From NCBI RefSeq assembly GCF_002803075.1, contig NZ_NNBK01000001.1, positions 1 through 64,000 of the forward strand: a stretch of 64,000 bases of DNA, in the 5' to 3' direction. Under the pieces are notes generated by a model, which saw only the letters and a list, made by a program, of their open reading frames with translations, had not been told where the DNA came from and searched no databases. This document shows, piece after piece, positions 1 to 7,599 of the stretch (position 1 is its first letter; the number at the start of each line of letters is the position of its first letter). The position numbers and the translations under genes are program-made. The stretch is from Streptomyces sp. CB01373 (GTDB taxonomy: Bacteria > Actinomycetota > Actinomycetes > Streptomycetales > Streptomycetaceae).

Positions 1-57
1 CCGCCCCATGGCCAGGGGCTATGCAGAGATCGCTGTTACACCACTCGGTGGGACACC
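1..57. mobile_element. possible insertion-sequence end interrupting the XRE gene
   Basis: The bases left of about position 57 do not continue the DUF5753 coding sequence. The stretch GTTACACCACTCGGTGGGAC (32-54 region) has the look of the outer ends of IS256-like elements in actinomycetes, but this is recalled pattern, not a search result. The rest of the element, if real, lies outside the window. Confidence 0.25.
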
Positions 58-628
58 ATCCCCGCGTCACCTCCTCCCCGCCCGTGTACCGCTCCAGCAC
101 AGCCTGTTCCAGGATGAAACTGAACGCCGCCGGGGGCTTTCGCTTGGCCGACAGCAGCTCCTGCCGAGCCAGCCGCGCAGCGATCCGCGCGTTCATCTCC
201 TCCTCGTCCGGCAGCGGCGGCACACTCAACGACACCGCCCGCGCGTACCCCTCCGTCTGCAACAGGCCTGGCACGACCCGGCATTCGTACGTGCACAGGC
301 TGATCGCCGTCCCCTCCAGCCGCGCCCACTGCCGGAACCACGCCGCAAGTCCCGGCTGCCGGGTCAAATGGCTCGCGGCCTTCCGTAGCGCGCCCGTGTT
401 GCCCAGGGCCTGCTCCGCCTGTTCCACGAAGGTGGGATCCGGCATGCGGCGGCCCAACTCCACCGATGCCACCGTGTGTTTGGAGAAGCGGACCAGTTCG
501 CCCAGCTCCGCCCGGGTCAGGCCGGCGTGCTCGCGCAACGCCTGGACCACCGCGCCGAACGTCCGCAGACTGTCCGAGCACTCGGGCTCGCCGCCCGTGC
601 CCGTTCCCGCCAAGCTGTCCGCCGCCAT
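1..628 (-). CDS. XRE-family DUF5753 regulator, 3' end partial and probably broken
   Basis: Helix-turn-helix DNA-binding regulator of the Streptomyces XRE/DUF5753 type, which usually works with a HATPase protein and a DUF397 protein. ATG at 628 follows a GGGAGG ribosome site. Residues ~24-75 form the HTH (ALREHAGLTRAELGELV). From ~95 the DUF5753 domain begins, with the typical WFRQWARLEG and VVPGLLQTEGYARA motifs. Family resemblance continues to TGGEEVTRG at about residue 190 and then stops abruptly; the remaining codons up to the window edge encode Trp/Cys-rich residues unlike the family, without a stop. About 90 family residues are therefore missing or replaced, consistent with an insertion or rearrangement near position 57. 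The gene is divergent from the HATPase gene at 788. The family is clear; its functional state is doubtful. Confidence 0.75.
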   Translation of the reverse strand, partial: MAADSLAGTGTGGEPECSDSLRTFGAVVQALREHAGLTRAELGELVRFSKHTVASVELGRRMPDPTFVEQAEQALGNTGALRKAASHLTRQPGLAAWFRQWARLEGTAISLCTYECRVVPGLLQTEGYARAVSLSVPPLPDEEEMNARIAARLARQELLSAKRKPPAAFSFILEQAVLERYTGGEEVTRGWCPTEWCNSDLCIAPGHGA

Positions 629-715
629 CGGCCACCTCCCGTGCACCCGCGCCCCGCCGTACACATCGAACAACGAACGCGCTCACGGATAGTCACATGT
701 ACTGCCTGCGCCGTG

Positions 716-744
716 ACCGTGTACGCCGTCGCGACGTACGCGGT
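716..744. promoter_or_regulatory. imperfect palindrome between divergent XRE and HATPase genes
   Basis: Arms ACCGTGTACG (716-725) and CGTACGCGGT (735-744) match at 9 of 10 positions around a 9-base spacer. The site lies 88 bases upstream of the XRE start and 44 bases upstream of the HATPase start. It is suited to act as a shared operator, perhaps for the XRE protein itself. Only the symmetry is seen; the role is inferred. Confidence 0.4.
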
Positions 745-787
745 GTCTGCCTGGTGAAAGGCCGTTCCGGGGCGCCAGATTGGGCCC

Positions 788-1255
788 ATGACCGCACCAT
801 CCGCGCCTCAACGGCCGGTTACTGTACGTACGTTCACCCAGTGCTTCAGCTCCACCCCGCTCGGCGCCCGCCTCGCCCGGCACCTCGCTCTCGTCCAGCT
901 GCACGCCTGGGGCGTCCCGCACGGCACCCCGCTCTCCGACGCCGCCGCCACGATCGTCGGCGAGCTGGCCGCCAACGCCGTGACCCACGGCCGCGTACCG
1001 GGCCGCGACTTCGAACTTCGCCTGACGCACACCCCGGGCGCCCGGCTGCGCATCGAGGTGTCCGACACTCGCGGTGAACGCCGGCCGCCCGCGCGTGAAG
1101 AGGCCACGGCCCCGGCGCTGCTCGACGAGACCGGCCGGGGCCTGTTCCTCGTCGACGCGCTCGCCGACCGGTGGGAGGTGCTGGACCGCGTGTGCCGGGG
1201 CGTGGCGCTGCCCGGCAAGACCGTCCGCGCCGAACTCGACCTGCCCTCCGCGTGA
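788..1255 (+). CDS. RsbW-like HATPase regulatory protein
   Basis: Small (155 residues) ATP-binding protein of the HATPase_c_2 / anti-sigma kinase fold. The N box is at residues 59-67 (ELAANAVTHG), the G1 box at VSDTRG (D93) and the G2 box at ETGRGLFLV (~114-122), followed by the usual ADRWEV and GKTVRAEL strands. Such proteins are abundant in Streptomyces, commonly beside XRE/DUF5753 genes as here. A few are anti-sigma kinases; for most the target is unknown. It is divergent from the XRE gene and converges with the GntR gene, leaving only 12 bases between their stops. It may have been functionally orphaned if the XRE gene is broken. Confidence 0.8.
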   Translation: MTAPSAPQRPVTVRTFTQCFSSTPLGARLARHLALVQLHAWGVPHGTPLSDAAATIVGELAANAVTHGRVPGRDFELRLTHTPGARLRIEVSDTRGERRPPAREEATAPALLDETGRGLFLVDALADRWEVLDRVCRGVALPGKTVRAELDLPSA

Positions 1256-1267
1256 GGCGGCCCGTCC

Positions 1268-1975
1268 TCAGTCAGGATTCTCCGACTCCGGCCGCGGTAC
1301 CAGGTCCAGGCCGCTGTCCGCCGGCAGGGTCTGCCGGTAGCCGGCGTACATGTGCTCGGTCGCCAGGCGGGCCAGGCCGTCCCCGTCCGCCGCGCGGGCG
1401 GCCTCCAGGATGGCGCGGTGCTCGCTCACCATCACCGGCACGCTCCCCGGCTCGTGGACGTAGGAGCGGGTGATGCGGCGGTTGACCGGGTGGTCCCAGA
1501 GGGTGTCGATCATCCGCAGGAGCAGCGCGTTGTCGCAGGGCTCGATCAGCAGCCGGTGAAAGGACCGGTTGAGTTCGAACTGTGCCGCCGCGTCGGCCGG
1601 ATCCGTGTCCGCCATCTCCTCGATGACCGCCGCCAGCCGGGCCAGCCGGGCCCGGTCGTGCCGGCCGCAGGCCAGCCGCAGGGCCAGCGTCTCCAGGGAC
1701 TGCCGCACCTGGTAGACCTCGGCGATGTCCTTGGGCTGCAGGGCGTTGACGATGTATCCGCTGCCGGGAAGCCAGGTGACCAGCCCCTCGTGGGCGAGGC
1801 GGTTCAGCGCGTCCCGTACCGGGGTGCGGGACACGCCCAGCCGCTCCGCGACCTGCTCCTGCACCAGGGTGGCGTCGGCCTCCAGGCTGCCCGAGACGAT
1901 CTCGTCGCGGAGTCGCTCGTACACCCGGACGCCCAACGGCCTGGTGTCCCTGGGGTCGCTCCGCAAAGGCTGCAC
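1268..1975 (-). CDS. GntR-family (FCD/FadR-type) repressor
   Basis: Transcription factor of 235 residues. The N-terminal GntR winged helix (~15-80) contains ERLGVSRTPVRDALNRLAHEGLV. The C-terminal all-helical FCD ligand domain (~90-220) contains FHRLLIEPCDNALLL and the metal/ligand-binding histidine region SEHRAIL. FCD proteins usually sense organic acids or amino-acid-like inducers and repress adjacent catabolic genes. The gene is divergent from the Rieske oxygenase operon, and a GTATAC-centred palindrome lies between them, so it is the obvious local regulator. The inducer is probably a substrate or intermediate of that operon, by inference. Confidence 0.9.
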   Translation of the reverse strand: MQPLRSDPRDTRPLGVRVYERLRDEIVSGSLEADATLVQEQVAERLGVSRTPVRDALNRLAHEGLVTWLPGSGYIVNALQPKDIAEVYQVRQSLETLALRLACGRHDRARLARLAAVIEEMADTDPADAAAQFELNRSFHRLLIEPCDNALLLRMIDTLWDHPVNRRITRSYVHEPGSVPVMVSEHRAILEAARAADGDGLARLATEHMYAGYRQTLPADSGLDLVPRPESENPD

Positions 1976-2072
1976 GTCTGCTCTCCGTCCTTGAGGGCCG
2001 TTCCCGCGCGATTCTCGGTGTCCGCTCCGCCGAAGAATTCCACCTCGCGCGGACCGTTGTCTTCCCTGAACT

Positions 2073-2086
2073 CACTGTATACGGTG
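2073..2086. promoter_or_regulatory. candidate GntR/FCD operator
   Basis: CACTGTATACGGTG is a 14-base palindrome with two symmetric mismatches centred on GTATAC. It lies 29 bases upstream of the Rieske start at 2116, where repressor binding would block transcription. FCD-type GntR proteins often bind sites with a TGTATACA-like core. Assignment to the neighbouring GntR protein is inferred. Confidence 0.5.
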
Positions 2087-2115
2087 TGCGCACTGCATCC
2101 AGAGGAGGTCTGGCC

Positions 2116-3141
2116 GTGTTCGTTCTGAACACCTGGTATGTCGCTGCCTGGTCCACCGAAGTCACCCGCGAGCCCGTACGCCGGGTCGTCTGCAAGCAAC
2201 CCCTCGTGCTGTACCGCACCCAGGACGGCGCGGCCGTGGCTCTCGCCGACCGCTGCGCCCACCGCGCCTACCCGCTGTCCGCAGGCCGCACCGTGGGGGA
2301 CTCCGTCGAGTGCGGCTACCACGGTTTCGCCTACGGGCCCGACGGCGTGTGCACCCGCGTCCCAGCCCAGGCCGCCATCCCCGCCCGGGCCCGCGTGCGC
2401 CGCTACCCGGTGGTGGAGAAGGACGGCTGGATCTGGGTGTGGACCGGCGACGAGGACCTCGCCGACGAGAGCCTGGTCCCCGACACGCACTGGATGAACG
2501 ACCCCGCGTGGGCGACGGTCACCCACACGATGCTCTTCGAGTGCCGCCACGACCTCATCCACGACAACCTGCTCGACCTCACCCACGAAACGTTCCTGCA
2601 CAAGACGACCGTCGGTGACGACTACATCCCCGAGTACGGCATCACCGTCGAGGTGGACGGCACCGTCGTGACCGTGGACCGCTTCATGCCCGGTGTCGAG
2701 GCGCCGCCGCTGTACGCGCGGACCATGGGCACCGAGGGCCTGTACGACCGGTTCCACGCCACCGAGTTCCACATCCCGGGCTACCACGTGCTGCACTCCG
2801 GCATCACGGCCCAGGGGCGCCCGCGTGAGGAGGGCCACCTCATCAAGGTGCTCAACGGGATCACCCCGGTCGACGAGCGGACCACCTGGTACTACTACGC
2901 CTTCAGCCGCAACTTCGCGGTCGACGCCGAGTGGGCCACCAAGGAACTGGAGGTCGGCCTCGAAACCGTGCTGCGCGAGGACGCCGACGCGCTGCGCGAG
3001 CAGGAGATCGGGATGCGGGAGCGCCCCGACGCCGAGCACGACGTGCTCATCGGGCAGGACGCCGGTGTCGCCAAGGCCCGCCGGATCCTGGGCCGGCTGC
3101 TCGCCGCCGAACAGGCCGCCGACCAGGGCACGAAGGGCTGA
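2116..3141 (+). CDS. Rieske non-haem iron oxygenase, VanA-like
   Basis: Terminal oxygenase of 341 residues in the phthalate/vanillate O-demethylase family. It uses electrons from a VanB-type reductase to hydroxylate or demethylate a substrate. The Rieske [2Fe-2S] ligands are C47, H49, C66 and H69. The mononuclear iron site contains D154, H157 and H162 (LLDLTHETFLH). A VanA-type C-terminal domain follows. GTG at 2116 was chosen because AGAGGAGG sits 7 bases upstream; a longer in-frame start at 2086 lacks such a site. It heads an operon with an acyl-amino-acid hydrolase, an amino-acid ABC transporter and its likely reductase (7599). The substrate is therefore more likely a modified amino acid or quaternary amine than vanillate; this is inference. 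Confidence 0.9.
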   Translation: MFVLNTWYVAAWSTEVTREPVRRVVCKQPLVLYRTQDGAAVALADRCAHRAYPLSAGRTVGDSVECGYHGFAYGPDGVCTRVPAQAAIPARARVRRYPVVEKDGWIWVWTGDEDLADESLVPDTHWMNDPAWATVTHTMLFECRHDLIHDNLLDLTHETFLHKTTVGDDYIPEYGITVEVDGTVVTVDRFMPGVEAPPLYARTMGTEGLYDRFHATEFHIPGYHVLHSGITAQGRPREEGHLIKVLNGITPVDERTTWYYYAFSRNFAVDAEWATKELEVGLETVLREDADALREQEIGMRERPDAEHDVLIGQDAGVAKARRILGRLLAAEQAADQGTKG

Positions 3142-3146
3142 CGGCT

Positions 3147-4160
3147 GTGGCACGCCTGTACGGAATCGACCTCGACGCACCGGGGCGCCAGGTCGGCGCC
3201 CTCCACCTCACCCACTCGGACAACCGGCACGACAACGGCGTCATCCCCGTCCCGGTCGCGGTGCTCTCCGGCGAGCCCGGCCCGACGGCCCTGCTCGTCG
3301 CCGGTACCCACGGCGACGAGTACGAGGGGCAGGTGGTCCTGCACCGCCTGCTGCGTGAGACCGATCCCGAGCGGCTGACCGGCCGGCTCATCGTCCTGCC
3401 GGCGCTGAACCTGCCCGCGGTCCGTACCGCGTCCCGGGTCTCCCCGCTCGACGGCGGGAACCTCAACCGCAGCTATCCCGGGAACGGTTCGGGCGGTCCC
3501 ACGGACCAGCTCGCCCACGCCCTGGCCGGCGAACTCCTGCCGCACGCGGACCTGGCGATGGACCTGCACTCCGGCGGTTCGACCAGCCACTACCTCCCGT
3601 CGGTGTTCGTCTACGAGGGCCCCGACGCCGAGGCGTGGCAGGCCAAGCTGCGGCTGACGGAACGGATGGGACTGCCGTGGACGATGGCCGTCCCCGCGCG
3701 GTTCGAGCCCGGCTCGCTCTCCACCGCGGCCGACGACGCCGGGGTCGCGATGATCTCCACCGAGCTCGGGGGCGGGGGTGAGGTCAACCACGCGTTCGTG
3801 TCCGACGCGGTCCACGGACTGCGCCGGGTGCTGGCGGGAGCCGGCATCCTCCCGGCGGAGCCGGACACTCCGCCCGCCCCGCCGACCCGCTGGATCGACC
3901 TGCTCCCCGACGGCGCCGTGTACACCCCCGTCCGGGGGCTCTTCGAGCCGATCGTCCGCCTCGGCCAGGAGGTCGAGGAGGGTGACCTCATCGCCCGGGT
4001 CCACCCCGTGGAGGAACTCACCCGCCCCTCCGTGCCCGTCCTCGCCCACCGCACCGGCATCGTGGCCGTCGTCCGCCGTCCACCGCTCGTCGACCTGGGC
4101 GACGCCCTCTACCACCTGGCCGCCGACCGCCCGGACGCGGTCGCTCCGGCCACTCGCTGA
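3147..4160 (+). CDS. M14-type succinylglutamate desuccinylase/aspartoacylase-like deacylase
   Basis: Zinc amidohydrolase of 337 residues in the AstE/AspA/DoeB group, expected to cleave an N-acyl amino acid or similar amide in the cytoplasm. Zinc ligands are H55 and E58 (GTHGDEYEG) and H141 (DLHSGG); N107-R108 (NLNRSYPG) resemble the carboxylate-binding pair. The C-terminal ~90 residues form the biotinyl-lipoyl-like lobe typical of DoeB-like proteins. GTG at 3147 lies 5 bases after the Rieske stop, so translation is probably coupled. Its tandem-repeat tail (4122 onward) runs through the stop codon. DoeB removes acetyl from N-acetyl-diaminobutyrate in ectoine breakdown, but no other ectoine gene is present, so the true substrate is open. 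Confidence 0.8.
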   Translation: MARLYGIDLDAPGRQVGALHLTHSDNRHDNGVIPVPVAVLSGEPGPTALLVAGTHGDEYEGQVVLHRLLRETDPERLTGRLIVLPALNLPAVRTASRVSPLDGGNLNRSYPGNGSGGPTDQLAHALAGELLPHADLAMDLHSGGSTSHYLPSVFVYEGPDAEAWQAKLRLTERMGLPWTMAVPARFEPGSLSTAADDAGVAMISTELGGGGEVNHAFVSDAVHGLRRVLAGAGILPAEPDTPPAPPTRWIDLLPDGAVYTPVRGLFEPIVRLGQEVEEGDLIARVHPVEELTRPSVPVLAHRTGIVAVVRRPPLVDLGDALYHLAADRPDAVAPATR

Positions 4161-4270
4161 CTGCCCGGACGCGGTCGCTCCCACCACTCACCGACCGTCC
4201 GTACCCGGTTCGCTCCGGTCACCCGCCGACCGTCCGGACACCGCCACCCCGGTCACCCGCCGACCGCCCG
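4122..4270. repeat. 34/35-bp degenerate tandem repeats across a stop codon
   Basis: Four consecutive units begin at 4122, 4156, 4190 and 4225, and a fifth partial unit at 4259. Each starts G/ACCGACCGYCCG or a close variant and ends in CACYC. The first unit encodes the last residues of the deacylase, the second carries its stop codon, and the rest fill the gap before the binding-protein gene. Apart from these repeats the 180-base gap holds only the ribosome site for 4342. Confidence 0.75.
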
Positions 4271-4341
4271 GGGCCGCCGCTCCGACTCCCGCTGACGCAT
4301 CACCCACGCCTGTCCTGCCCTCCCTGAAGAAGGACGATCCC

Positions 4342-5259
4342 GTGCGCCATCCGATACGACTCCCCGTTCTCGCCGCGGCCCTCGCGCTGGCCGTCGCGGG
4401 CTGCACCAACGCATCCGCCGAAAGCGATTCCGCCGCCCAGGGACCGTCCGGCACGGCGTCCGGCGGGCCCGCCGCCGCGGCAGAGGTGGACGCCGCCGCC
4501 GCGGCCCTGCTCCCCGCCGACGTCAAGGCCAAGGGTGTGCTCGCGGTGGCGAGCGACGCGTCCTACCGGCCGTTCGAGTACTTCGACACCGACAACAAGA
4601 CGATGATCGGCTTCGACATCGACCTGACCGACGCCCTCGGTGCCAAGCTGGGCCTGAAGGTCACTCACGTCAACGCCGGATTCGACGGCATCCTGCCCGG
4701 CCTGGCCGCCCGTAAGTTCGACGTCGGTGCCTCCGCCTTCTCCATCACCCCCGAACGGTCCAAGACCGTTGACTTCGTGCCCTACCTCAACGGCGGATCC
4801 GGTATCGCGGTCAAGACGGGCAACCCGCTGGGACTCAAGATGGATCCGGCAGTGCTGTGCGGGCACACCGTCTCCGCTCAGAAGGGCAGCCTCCAGGGCC
4901 TCGAACAGCTCCCCGCGATCTCCAAGAAGTGCACCGGCGCCGGCAAGGCCCCCGTCAAGATCGACGTGTTCCCCTCGCAGGACGGCGCCAACCTGGCGGT
5001 CGTCAGCGGCCGGGTCGACGCGGTCATGGCCGACTCGGTCTCGCTCGCACTGCAGGCCAAGGCGTCCAACGGCCAGTTCGAGCTGGCACCCGGCACCGAC
5101 TACGAGCCGACGCCCACCGGCGTCGCCCTGCTCAAGGACTCCCCACTCAAGCCGGCTCTGGACGCGGCCATGAAGAGCATCCTGAACGACGGCACCATGG
5201 AGTCGCTCATGAAGAAGTGGGACATTCCGGCCGGCCTGCTCCTGAAGTCCGGGAGCTGA
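4342..5259 (+). CDS. ABC transporter substrate-binding lipoprotein, polar amino acid family
   Basis: Extracellular binding protein of 305 residues (SBP_bac_3 family) tethered to the membrane. The signal peptide ends in lipobox LAVAGC. The mature protein shows ASYRPFEYFD, GFDIDLTDALGAKLG and RKFDVGASAFSITPERS, the usual amino-acid binding-protein motifs, and ends in SLMKKWDIP. GTG at 4342 follows AAGAAGGA. It forms an import system with the permease (5261) and ATPase (6196). Placement inside the Rieske operon suggests it captures the compound that the operon degrades. Confidence 0.9.
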   Translation: MRHPIRLPVLAAALALAVAGCTNASAESDSAAQGPSGTASGGPAAAAEVDAAAAALLPADVKAKGVLAVASDASYRPFEYFDTDNKTMIGFDIDLTDALGAKLGLKVTHVNAGFDGILPGLAARKFDVGASAFSITPERSKTVDFVPYLNGGSGIAVKTGNPLGLKMDPAVLCGHTVSAQKGSLQGLEQLPAISKKCTGAGKAPVKIDVFPSQDGANLAVVSGRVDAVMADSVSLALQAKASNGQFELAPGTDYEPTPTGVALLKDSPLKPALDAAMKSILNDGTMESLMKKWDIPAGLLLKSGS

Positions 5260-5260
5260 C

Positions 5261-6199
5261 ATGGCCACCCTGCCGGCCCCTCCCGCACTGGACACCGACA
5301 AGGTGTCCGACTCCGACCTGACCGTCGTTCCCAAACGGCACCCGGTCCGCTGGCTCACGGCAGCCGTGCTGCTGCTGATCAGCGCGGCGACACTGCGGTC
5401 GGTGTTCACCAACCCCCGTTTCCAGTGGGACGTCGTCAACACCTACCTGCGGGACATCTCCATCGGCCGCGGGCTGGCCGTCACCCTGGAACTCACCGCG
5501 ATCTGCATGGTCCTCGGCGTCGCCCTGGGCGTCGTCCTCGCGGTGATGCGCCTGTCGGTCAACCCGGTCGTACGGTCGGCGGCGTTCCTGTACGTCTCGT
5601 TCTTCCGCGGCACACCGGTGCTCGTGCAACTGCTGTTCTGGTACAACCTGGCGGCGCTCTACCCCACGCTGTCCTTCGGCATCCCGGGCCTGTCCCTCGA
5701 CGCCAACCGGCTGATCACCCCGCTGGTCGCGGCCATCCTCGGCCTTGGACTGAACGAGGCGGCCTACATGTCGGAGATCGTGCGGGCCGGCATCCTGTCC
5801 GTGGAGCAGGGCCAGGCCGAGGCCGCCGGGGCGCTGGGGCTGACCAGGACGCAGACCATGCGCCGGGTGATCCTCCCGCAGGCCATGCGGGTGATCATCC
5901 CGCCGACCGGCAACGAGACCATCGGCATGCTCAAGACCACCGCCCTGGTGAGCGTGCTGGCCGTGCCCGACCTGCTCTACTCCGCGCAGATCCTGTACTC
6001 GCGCAACTTCCAGACCATCCCGCTGCTCATCGTCGCCAGCATCTGGTACATGGTCGTCACCAGCGTCCTCACGATCGGTCAGTTCTACATCGAGCGCCGG
6101 TTCGCGCGCGGCAACCGCACGTTGCCACCGACCCCGTTGCAACGGCTGAGGCAGATGCTCAGCACCCATGCGCCGATCGCCACCGGGAGGCAGTCATGA
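5261..6199 (+). CDS. amino-acid ABC transporter permease
   Basis: Integral membrane permease of 312 residues, HisM/GlnP type. It has a cytosolic N-terminus, several hydrophobic helices starting near residue 30, and the conserved EAA loop ([20 protein letters not shown], ~186-205) that docks the ATPase. ATG follows the binding-protein stop by one base; the stop overlaps the ATPase start as ATGA. A single permease implies a homodimeric channel. Substrate class is taken from the binding protein. Confidence 0.92.
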   Translation: MATLPAPPALDTDKVSDSDLTVVPKRHPVRWLTAAVLLLISAATLRSVFTNPRFQWDVVNTYLRDISIGRGLAVTLELTAICMVLGVALGVVLAVMRLSVNPVVRSAAFLYVSFFRGTPVLVQLLFWYNLAALYPTLSFGIPGLSLDANRLITPLVAAILGLGLNEAAYMSEIVRAGILSVEQGQAEAAGALGLTRTQTMRRVILPQAMRVIIPPTGNETIGMLKTTALVSVLAVPDLLYSAQILYSRNFQTIPLLIVASIWYMVVTSVLTIGQFYIERRFARGNRTLPPTPLQRLRQMLSTHAPIATGRQS

Positions 6200-6984
6200 C
6201 CGTCGACGGTGCCGCCGGGGACCTCGTCCCGATGGTCAGGGCCGAGAAGGTCCGCAAGCACTTCGGGCGTCTTGAGGTCCTCAAGGGCGTCGACCTGGAG
6301 GTCCGGCGGGGCGAGGTGGTCTGCCTCATCGGGCCCTCCGGCTCGGGCAAGAGCACCTTCCTGCGCTGCATCAACCACCTGGAGACCGTCGACGGCGGCC
6401 GGATGTGGGTGGACGGCGAGGTGATGGGCTACGAGCAGCGCGGAAACAAGCTGCACGAGCTCGGCGACAAGGAGATCTGCCGTCGGCGCACCCGGATCGG
6501 CATGGTGTTCCAGCACTTCAACCTCTTCCCGCACATGACCGTGCTGGAGAACCTCGTCGAGGCGCCCCGGCGGGCACTGAAGGAGCCCAGGGCGGCTGTC
6601 ACCGAACGGGCGATGGACCTGCTCGACCAGGTGGGTCTCAAGGACAAGGCCCAGGCCTACCCCCGCCACCTGTCCGGCGGACAGCAGCAGCGCGTGGCCA
6701 TCGCCAGGGCACTGTGCATGCGGCCCAAGCTGATGCTGTTCGACGAGCCGACCTCGGCCCTGGACCCCGAACTCGTCGGCGACGTGCTCAGGGTGATGCG
6801 GGACCTGGCCGCGTCCGGCATGACCATGATCGTGGTCACCCACGAGATGGGCTTCGCCCGCGAGGTCGCCGACCGGGTGGTCTTCTTCGACGGCGGCCAG
6901 GTCGTCGAGACCGGTCCCGCCCGGCAGGTCATCACCGAGCCCCGGCACGAGCGGACCAAGGCCTTCCTGGCCGCCGTGCGGTGA
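6196..6984 (+). CDS. amino-acid ABC transporter ATP-binding protein
   Basis: Cytoplasmic ATPase of 262 residues, GlnQ/HisP type. Walker A is GPSGSGKST at 46-54, the Q-loop is [14 protein letters not shown], the signature LSGGQQQR is near residue 162 and Walker B is [14 protein letters not shown]; the H-loop VTHEMGFA follows. ATG at 6196 overlaps the permease stop. It powers import through the 5261 permease. All catalytic motifs are intact. Confidence 0.93.
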   Translation: MTVDGAAGDLVPMVRAEKVRKHFGRLEVLKGVDLEVRRGEVVCLIGPSGSGKSTFLRCINHLETVDGGRMWVDGEVMGYEQRGNKLHELGDKEICRRRTRIGMVFQHFNLFPHMTVLENLVEAPRRALKEPRAAVTERAMDLLDQVGLKDKAQAYPRHLSGGQQQRVAIARALCMRPKLMLFDEPTSALDPELVGDVLRVMRDLAASGMTMIVVTHEMGFAREVADRVVFFDGGQVVETGPARQVITEPRHERTKAFLAAVR

Positions 6985-7053
6985 GCGCCCCTGGCACCCA
7001 CCCTTGAGGAAACCCCCTCGAGTTCCCCGAGTGACGACGAAGGAGGACGACCG

Positions 7054-7599
7054 ATGAGACTCCTGCTCCGCGCCAACGCCCACCGGCAGGTGGACGGCGG
7101 CTGCCGGGAGGTCGCGGCCGCACCGGACACGCCCCGCCGTGAGACCTGGCAGTGGCAGGTGCGGCTGCTCGCCCAAGGCCACGGCCCCACCACCGCCCCA
7201 CTGCCCGGCGCCCGGCGGGTCACCGAAGCCCTGCCGGACGGGGCGTTGCTGGAGGTCACGGCCGACCCCGCCGCGGTCACCGCCCGCGTGGAGGTCCTCG
7301 ACCCCGGCGCCGGCACGACCGTGGACCGCGCCGAGGACGACGTGCTGGTCCTCGTCTCCACCGGGGGACGGCTGCTGGTGGAGGGACGGCACCTGCTGGC
7401 GGACGCCGACGCGATGGTGCTGGCGGGGGACGACCCCCTGCACGTGGACGTCCGGCACCCGGACGGCCCATCCCGCGACGGCTCAGTCTCCCGCGACGGC
7501 TCCTGCGACGACCAAGTCTCCTGCGACGGCCCGGACGCCCGGGTCGCCGTGGTCCGCCTCGGCTCCGCCCGGGGCCGCACCCTGAGCTGGGTGCCCTGA
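7054..7599 (+). CDS. HutD-like / cupin-fold protein of unknown role
   Basis: 181 residues, preceded by GGAGG and overlapping the next start (TGATG). The pattern ETWQWQVRLLAQGHG...PLPGARRVTEALPDGALLEV, followed by strands with many Val/Leu and a late LLVEGRHLLADADAMVL, resembles the beta-rich HutD family found beside histidine-use genes, but similarity is weak. The segment near 7460-7540 encodes a low-complexity DGS/DGP stretch (SRDGSVSRDGS) made by short DNA repeats. Position between the transporter and the reductase places it in the same catabolic operon. Function is not established. Confidence 0.5.
   Translation: MRLLLRANAHRQVDGGCREVAAAPDTPRRETWQWQVRLLAQGHGPTTAPLPGARRVTEALPDGALLEVTADPAAVTARVEVLDPGAGTTVDRAEDDVLVLVSTGGRLLVEGRHLLADADAMVLAGDDPLHVDVRHPDGPSRDGSVSRDGSCDDQVSCDGPDARVAVVRLGSARGRTLSWVP

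Noticed and set aside
36..686. 216-codon minus-strand frame over the XRE gene
   Set aside because: It is out of frame with the HTH/DUF5753 gene and encodes Gly/Arg-rich sequence typical of GC-bias shadows.
3147..4160. Ectoine degradation gene doeB
   Set aside because: Fold matches, but no doeA, doeC, doeD or ectoine-specific regulator is present and the neighbours are a Rieske oxygenase system.
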